64,000 nucleotides of DNA from Photobacterium leiognathi. GTDB lineage: Bacteria > Pseudomonadota > Gammaproteobacteria > Enterobacterales > Vibrionaceae. How positions within the stretch are numbered: position 1 is the stretch's first letter; every line of letters starts with the position of its first letter. Below the pieces are notes generated by a model. It was not told the DNA's origin. It saw only the letters and a program-made list of their open reading frames with translations, and made no database searches. Shown piece by piece: positions 60,100 to 64,000 of the stretch. The DNA is taken from assembly GCF_030685535.1 (NCBI RefSeq), contig NZ_CP131601.1, positions 124,001-188,000 on the forward strand, in the 5' to 3' direction. The position numbers were made by a program, and so were the translations under genes.

Positions 60100-60870
60100 T
60101 TAGTTTTTCGCTTCAGCTGCTGCTTTAGCGATAGCTGCGAAGCTTTCAGCATCAAGTGCTGCGCCACCAACTAGAGCACCGTCGATGTCTGGTTGTGCGA
60201 AGTATGCAGCTGCGTTTTCAGGCTTAACAGAACCGCCGTATTGGATAACAACGTTCTTAGCTACTTCTTCACTCTTCTCAGCGATGTGAGCACGGATAGC
60301 AGCGTGGATGCGTTGTGCATCGTCAGCAGTTGCTGCTTTACCAGTACCGATAGCCCAGATTGGTTCGTAAGCGATGATTGCACCGTTTAGTGCTTCAACA
60401 CCTTGAGTGTTGATAACAGCGTCGATTTGACGAGCACATACAGCAACAGTTTCGCCTGCTTCGTTTTGTGCTTCTGACTCACCGATACATAGTACAGGTG
60501 TTAGGCCGTTTTCTTTTAGGAATGCGAATTTCTTAGCTACGAACTCGTCTGATTCGTTGTGGTATTCACGACGCTCAGAGTGACCGATGATGATGTGGCT
60601 AGCACCGAATTCTTTAAGCATTGCAGGAGATATATCACCTGTGAATGCACCGTTGTTGTGTAGATCAACGTTTTGTGAGCCTAGGATGATTTTGCTGTTA
60701 GCTTTGCTTAGTAGCTGCTCTGCTAGATCCAAGTACATTACTGGTGGAGCGATTGCTACATCAACACCTTCAACACCGTTAAGTGCTGCATCAAGACCTT
60801 TGATAAGGCCAGAGACCATTTCCTTGCTACCGTTTAGCTTCCAGTTACCCATAACCACAGGATGGCGCAT
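60100..60870 (-). CDS. tpiA: Triosephosphate isomerase
   Basis: Interconverts the triose phosphates. GNWKLNGSK with Asn and Lys, catalytic His in [14 protein letters not shown], catalytic Glu in [20 protein letters not shown] (loop 6), and [11 protein letters not shown]. 256 residues. Convergent with pfkA. Confidence 0.97.
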   Translation of the reverse strand: MRHPVVMGNWKLNGSKEMVSGLIKGLDAALNGVEGVDVAIAPPVMYLDLAEQLLSKANSKIILGSQNVDLHNNGAFTGDISPAMLKEFGASHIIIGHSERREYHNESDEFVAKKFAFLKENGLTPVLCIGESEAQNEAGETVAVCARQIDAVINTQGVEALNGAIIAYEPIWAIGTGKAATADDAQRIHAAIRAHIAEKSEEVAKNVVIQYGGSVKPENAAAYFAQPDIDGALVGGAALDAESFAAIAKAAAEAKN

Positions 60871-61053
60871 AGCTTTTCTCCAAATTTAAATGATGTAATT
60901 AACTTAACTTGATTTAGTAAAAATATACCAAGAATGGTTCATTTTTACTGTCCAAAATCATTAATGAGCTCGGTTGTACCTTTTTCAAGGCAAAAAGTGA
61001 ACTCATAATTTCAAATTATTTCAAAATATAGTTAATTTCTTGCGAGAGGCGCT

Positions 61054-61392
61054 TTAAAGAGAGCTTTTATCTGCATTATCTAATTGTTTTGGATGGGAAG
61101 AGATAGGGGTGATCACTGCGTTTTCTTGGGCGCTAGGTTGTTGGAGGGTTTGGGCGAAACGGGCAAGTTGGCGTTGCAATTCATCACGAAGCAGCATGGT
61201 GGTATGGAGTGGGTTTTTACCACGGCTGATGATTAAGTCGATGTGACTTTGTTGCGCTTTAAGCCGCGGCTGCATACCGCTATTGGCTTGATTAATGGTT
61301 TCTTCAATTAATTGTTGGCGTAGTTGTTCAAACTTTTCTGGATCGTCTTGTGCCAGTTTTGCCATTACATCAAAATCAGGTAACGTCTCCAT
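61054..61392 (-). CDS. DUF3135 family protein
   Basis: 112 residues beginning METLPDFDVMAKLAQDDPEKFEQLRQ. The family is found in Vibrionaceae and relatives and has no known function. It is helical with no membrane segment. The frame is open to 61482, but GGAG just before ATG 61392 decides the start. It lies between fpr and tpiA on the same strand. Confidence 0.8.
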   Translation of the reverse strand: METLPDFDVMAKLAQDDPEKFEQLRQQLIEETINQANSGMQPRLKAQQSHIDLIISRGKNPLHTTMLLRDELQRQLARFAQTLQQPSAQENAVITPISSHPKQLDNADKSSL

Positions 61393-61533
61393 AATCAACT
61401 CCAATAATGCAACTACTTTCATTATATAAGAGGATCGTATGGTGTGTGTCTTAGGGCTGAGATTGATAAGAGATAAGTACACATTTCATGTGTAAATATC
61501 TCCTATCTGATACAGATTTAGATCGATAATTTA

Positions 61534-62277
61534 TTACCAGTAATGCTCCATAGTAATTTGCCCTGGTTTACGGCGTAAGTTCTTTATAAACCCTCGCGCT
61601 TCGAGTACTTGCTTGGTGTCTCTTACCATTTCGGGATTACCACAGATCATAATTTGGCTCTGCTCTGGTTGTAATGTCAGGCCGACGTGGCGTTCAAGTT
61701 GCCCATCAGCAATGGCTTGAGGAATGCGTCCGGTTAAACACAGAGGTGAAGGCTCTCGGCTAACAAAAGGCTGCACAATAAGCTGATCACCGTATTGTTG
61801 TTTGAGTTGAGTGATTTCTGCTTGATAGCTGAGATCGGCAGCAAAGCGTACTGCATGAATGAGTACTATTTTGCGAAAACGATGCCAGACATCGCCTTGG
61901 CGTAGAATCGATAGATAAGGGCCAATTGCAGTACCAGTTGCCAGTAACCAAAGGTGATCTCCTTGTGGTACTTCATCTAAGGTAAAGAAGCCATTGGCAC
62001 GGGCAGAGATAAATACGGTATCGCCAGCGGTTAATGCATGTAATCGCGGTGAGAGTAGCCCTTCGCTTACCCGAGTGGCATAAATATCTATTACTGGCTG
62101 TTGAGGAGGGTTAACAAACGAATAGGCCCGTTGGATCATTTGCCCATCAATTTCTAAACCGAGCTTGGTAAATTGCCCGGCTTTGAAGGGTTCAATGTTT
62201 GCCTGTAGTGACAAACTGAATAAGTCATTATTCCAATGGCGATTTGCAATAACTTGAGCAGGAATCCAATCAGCCAT
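61534..62277 (-). CDS. fpr: Ferredoxin/flavodoxin-NADP+ reductase
   Basis: FAD enzyme moving electrons between NADPH and ferredoxin or flavodoxin. FAD-binding RAYSFVNPP, NADP-binding LATGTAIGPYLSIL and ICGNPEMVRD, and the C-terminal EHYW whose aromatic residue stacks on FAD. 247 residues. 9 bases after the regulator gene upstream, so probably one operon. Confidence 0.95.
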   Translation of the reverse strand: MADWIPAQVIANRHWNNDLFSLSLQANIEPFKAGQFTKLGLEIDGQMIQRAYSFVNPPQQPVIDIYATRVSEGLLSPRLHALTAGDTVFISARANGFFTLDEVPQGDHLWLLATGTAIGPYLSILRQGDVWHRFRKIVLIHAVRFAADLSYQAEITQLKQQYGDQLIVQPFVSREPSPLCLTGRIPQAIADGQLERHVGLTLQPEQSQIMICGNPEMVRDTKQVLEARGFIKNLRRKPGQITMEHYW

Positions 62278-62286
62278 AATGGCCTC

Positions 62287-62907
62287 CTAATTCGATAATG
62301 TTATTCGATAAGTGCAGCGCCGTTGACCTGAGATAATATGCTCTTGACGTTCGATACTGACGTCATCTCCCAATAAACGTTGAAAGACAGTCAGCTCTGA
62401 TTGGCATAATGTAGGGCAATGCTGTGCTGCTCGACAAATAGGACAGTGGTTCTCAACTAAGGTGTAGCCATTTTCGGTGGTGATAAGCTCTGCCATATAC
62501 CCGTCTTGAGCACGTAATTGGGCAAGGCGTGCAAGCTTGTCGTCGAGGTTTTCACACGACGATAGTGCTTGTTGATAATGTAAATAGGTCTGTTGTTCGC
62601 GTTTTGCTATTACTTGATCAAGACAGGCTTTACCAAACAGATCTTCCACTGACTCTAACATATGTACGGCTAAATCATGGTGGCGATCAGCAAAGCGTCG
62701 ATGCCCTTTCTCTGTTAGCTGCCAGTGTCTGGTTGGACGACCGACTTTGACTTTTACATCGGTAAAATCCACTAACCCATCTTCTTCTAAACCTTGTAAA
62801 TGCTGGCGGATACCCATGGTGGTGAGCTCAAACTTTTCAGCAAGCACTTTGGCTGTGACAGGTCCTTCACTTTTTAGGTGATAGAGAATTTTTTCGATGG
62901 TTTTCAT
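62287..62907 (-). CDS. Winged-helix regulator with cysteine-rich C-terminus (SufR-like)
   Basis: 206 residues. N-terminal DeoR/ArsR-type winged helix (IEKILYHLKSEGPVTAKVLAEKFELTTMGIRQHLQGLEEDGLV, then KVKVGRPTRHWQLTEKG). The C-terminal half has a cysteine cluster: Cys155, Cys158, Cys164, Cys168 and Cys198 (HCPICRAAQHCPTLC...RRC), the arrangement expected of an iron-sulfur sensor such as SufR. Upstream of fpr in the same operon, so it likely controls fpr and itself in response to redox or cluster status (inference). Confidence 0.85.
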   Translation of the reverse strand: MKTIEKILYHLKSEGPVTAKVLAEKFELTTMGIRQHLQGLEEDGLVDFTDVKVKVGRPTRHWQLTEKGHRRFADRHHDLAVHMLESVEDLFGKACLDQVIAKREQQTYLHYQQALSSCENLDDKLARLAQLRAQDGYMAELITTENGYTLVENHCPICRAAQHCPTLCQSELTVFQRLLGDDVSIERQEHIISGQRRCTYRITLSN

Positions 62908-63026
62908 AGCTACCTACATACTTATCTTTCTAGATATTATGGGATCAGCTTATTAAATAAAGCAATCACTTTACAATTCTAATGATTGGTGAGGATTTTG
63001 CTTCTTAGCATTGAGATAAGAGGGAG

Positions 63027-63052
63027 AAAAAGCGTACCGAAGTACGCTTTTT
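63027..63052 (-). terminator. Terminator of glpX
   Basis: AAAAAGCGTAC and GTACGCTTTTT form an 11-bp perfect stem around CGAA, 21 bases after the glpX stop; symmetric, so active in both directions. Confidence 0.92.
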
Positions 63053-63072
63053 AACAGAATAAAGAAGTGCGA

Positions 63073-64000
63073 TTAGATAATGTGAGGCTTCACAACATCA
63101 TCCTTACGATCGAGGTAGTGTGTCGATTTAATGCGACGGATAGTACGGCATTGACCTCGGATCAGCAGGGTTTCTGTGGTTGCGATATTGCCTTGACGGT
63201 GAATGCCTTCAAGTAAATCGCCTTTGGTAATACCTGTTCCTGCGAAAATTACATTATCGCTTTTTGCCATGTCTTCGATACGAAGTAGGGTACGAGGTTC
63301 GATCCCCATTTCATGGCAGCGACGAATCTCCATTTCACCCAATTGACGGTTTTCTTCACTGTCACCTTTTACTTCATGACGAGGTAGCAGACGTGCTTGC
63401 ATATCACCACCAAGGGCACGGATAGCAGCCGCTGATACGACACCTTCTGGTGCGCCACCAATACAGTACATCACGTCAACTTCGCTATCAGGCATACACG
63501 TTAAGATTGATGCTGCAACATCGCCATCAGGTACAGCAAAAACGCGAACGCCCATGTCTTGCATTTGTTTGATAACATCATCGTGGCGAGGTTTCGCAAG
63601 AGTGATCACTACAAGATCTTGCAGTGATTTACCTAGAGCTTGAGCAATGGTTGTTAAGTTATCAGCCAATGGTTTATCAAGATCAATTACGCCTTTAGCA
63701 CAAGGGCCGACAACTAACTTTTCCATGTACATGTCTGGGGCTTTTAGAAAGCTCCCTTTTTCACCTGCAGCCAGTACCGCAAGTGCATTGTTTTGACCCA
63801 TTGCCGTCATGCGAGTGCCTTCAATAGGGTCGACTGCAATATCGACTTCGTCACCGCCAAAACCGACTTTTTCACCAATGTAGAGCATTGGCGCTTCATC
63901 AATCTCACCTTCACCAATTACGATTTCACCACTGATCTCTGTTTGGTTGAGAAGGATGCGCATTACTTCAACGGCTGCGTTGTCTGCAGCGTTTTTATCA
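63073..64000 (-). CDS. glpX: Class II fructose-1,6-bisphosphatase, 5' end beyond the window
   Basis: Gluconeogenic phosphatase. The frame is open to the right edge: codons above ATG 63963 read DKNAADNAAVEV, matching the GlpX N-terminal region, so 63963 is not the true start. Motifs present: VIGEGEIDEAPMLYIGE and VDIAVDPIEGTRMTAMGQ for metal and substrate, CIGGAPEGVVSAAAIRALGGDM, and TTETLLIRGQCRTIRRI. About 25-30 N-terminal residues are missing compared with the E. coli protein. Confidence 0.95.
   Translation of the reverse strand, partial: DKNAADNAAVEVMRILLNQTEISGEIVIGEGEIDEAPMLYIGEKVGFGGDEVDIAVDPIEGTRMTAMGQNNALAVLAAGEKGSFLKAPDMYMEKLVVGPCAKGVIDLDKPLADNLTTIAQALGKSLQDLVVITLAKPRHDDVIKQMQDMGVRVFAVPDGDVAASILTCMPDSEVDVMYCIGGAPEGVVSAAAIRALGGDMQARLLPRHEVKGDSEENRQLGEMEIRRCHEMGIEPRTLLRIEDMAKSDNVIFAGTGITKGDLLEGIHRQGNIATTETLLIRGQCRTIRRIKSTHYLDRKDDVVKPHII

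Overview
The window is a chromosomal core region of a gammaproteobacterium of the Vibrionaceae, most likely Photobacterium or a close relative. The case rests on gene order: nfuA-comF-bioH, greB/tex/ompR-envZ, gmk-rpoZ-spoT-trmH-recG, yicC/rph-pyrE, slmA-dut-coaBC/radC-rpmBG-mutM, coaD beside lipopolysaccharide core genes, envC-gpmI/yibN-secB-gpsA-cysE/trmL, cpxRA/cpxP-pfkA, and tpiA-fpr-glpX. This is the conserved enterobacterial/vibrio backbone, here joined to a cytochrome c oxidase operon. Base composition looks like the low-to-mid 40s % GC by eye. Species is not resolved. I see no tRNA, rRNA, CRISPR array or prophage.

Layout. 1-454: AT-rich, with only a doubtful gene end. 455-8216: aa3/caa3-type cytochrome c oxidase operon (coxB, coxA, ctaG, coxC, SURF1, a membrane-anchored protein, heme A synthase, heme O synthase), with a small DUF2909 membrane gene facing it. 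8329-10164: a MATE exporter and a small secreted 3D-domain protein. 10210-11642: a complete IS4-family insertion sequence with 10-bp target duplications, sitting inside what was a shared terminator. 11685-25973: Fe-S carrier, ComF, BioH, Tex, GreB, OmpR/EnvZ, RecG, TrmH, SpoT, omega, Gmk. 26177-34363: RNA processing, pyrimidine, pantothenate and ribosomal-protein genes. 34506-46330: a cell-surface block with a nucleotide-sugar epimerase, glycosyltransferases, Kdo transferase, Kdo kinase, heptosyltransferases, O-antigen ligase, lipid A acyltransferase and heptose epimerase. 46446-64000: TetR regulator, EnvC, GpmI, rhodanese, SecB, GpsA, CysE, TrmL, a diguanylate cyclase, the Cpx envelope-stress system, PfkA, TpiA, Fpr with a cysteine-rich regulator, and the start-truncated glpX at the window edge.

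How the parts work together. The oxidase operon encodes catalytic subunits plus copper and heme A assembly factors. The surface block makes the inner core: waaA adds Kdo, kdkA phosphorylates it, the OpsX-like and WaaF heptosyltransferases extend it with heptose made by HldD, LpxM completes lipid A and WaaL attaches O-antigen. CpxRA and EnvZ/OmpR watch the envelope.

The most notable observations are damage events in otherwise intact operons. coxC has an in-frame amber codon at a tryptophan position. The waaE/kdtX-like glycosyltransferase has a one-base deletion in an A6 run, which is also a legal -1 slippery heptamer. The epimerase has lost the first glycine of its Rossmann GxxGxxG motif. The IS has split a terminator, and the IS carries its own hairpin that appears to block read-through into transposase. 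Together these suggest recent genome erosion, or local sequence errors for the two point lesions. I found no convincing wholly new multi-gene system.
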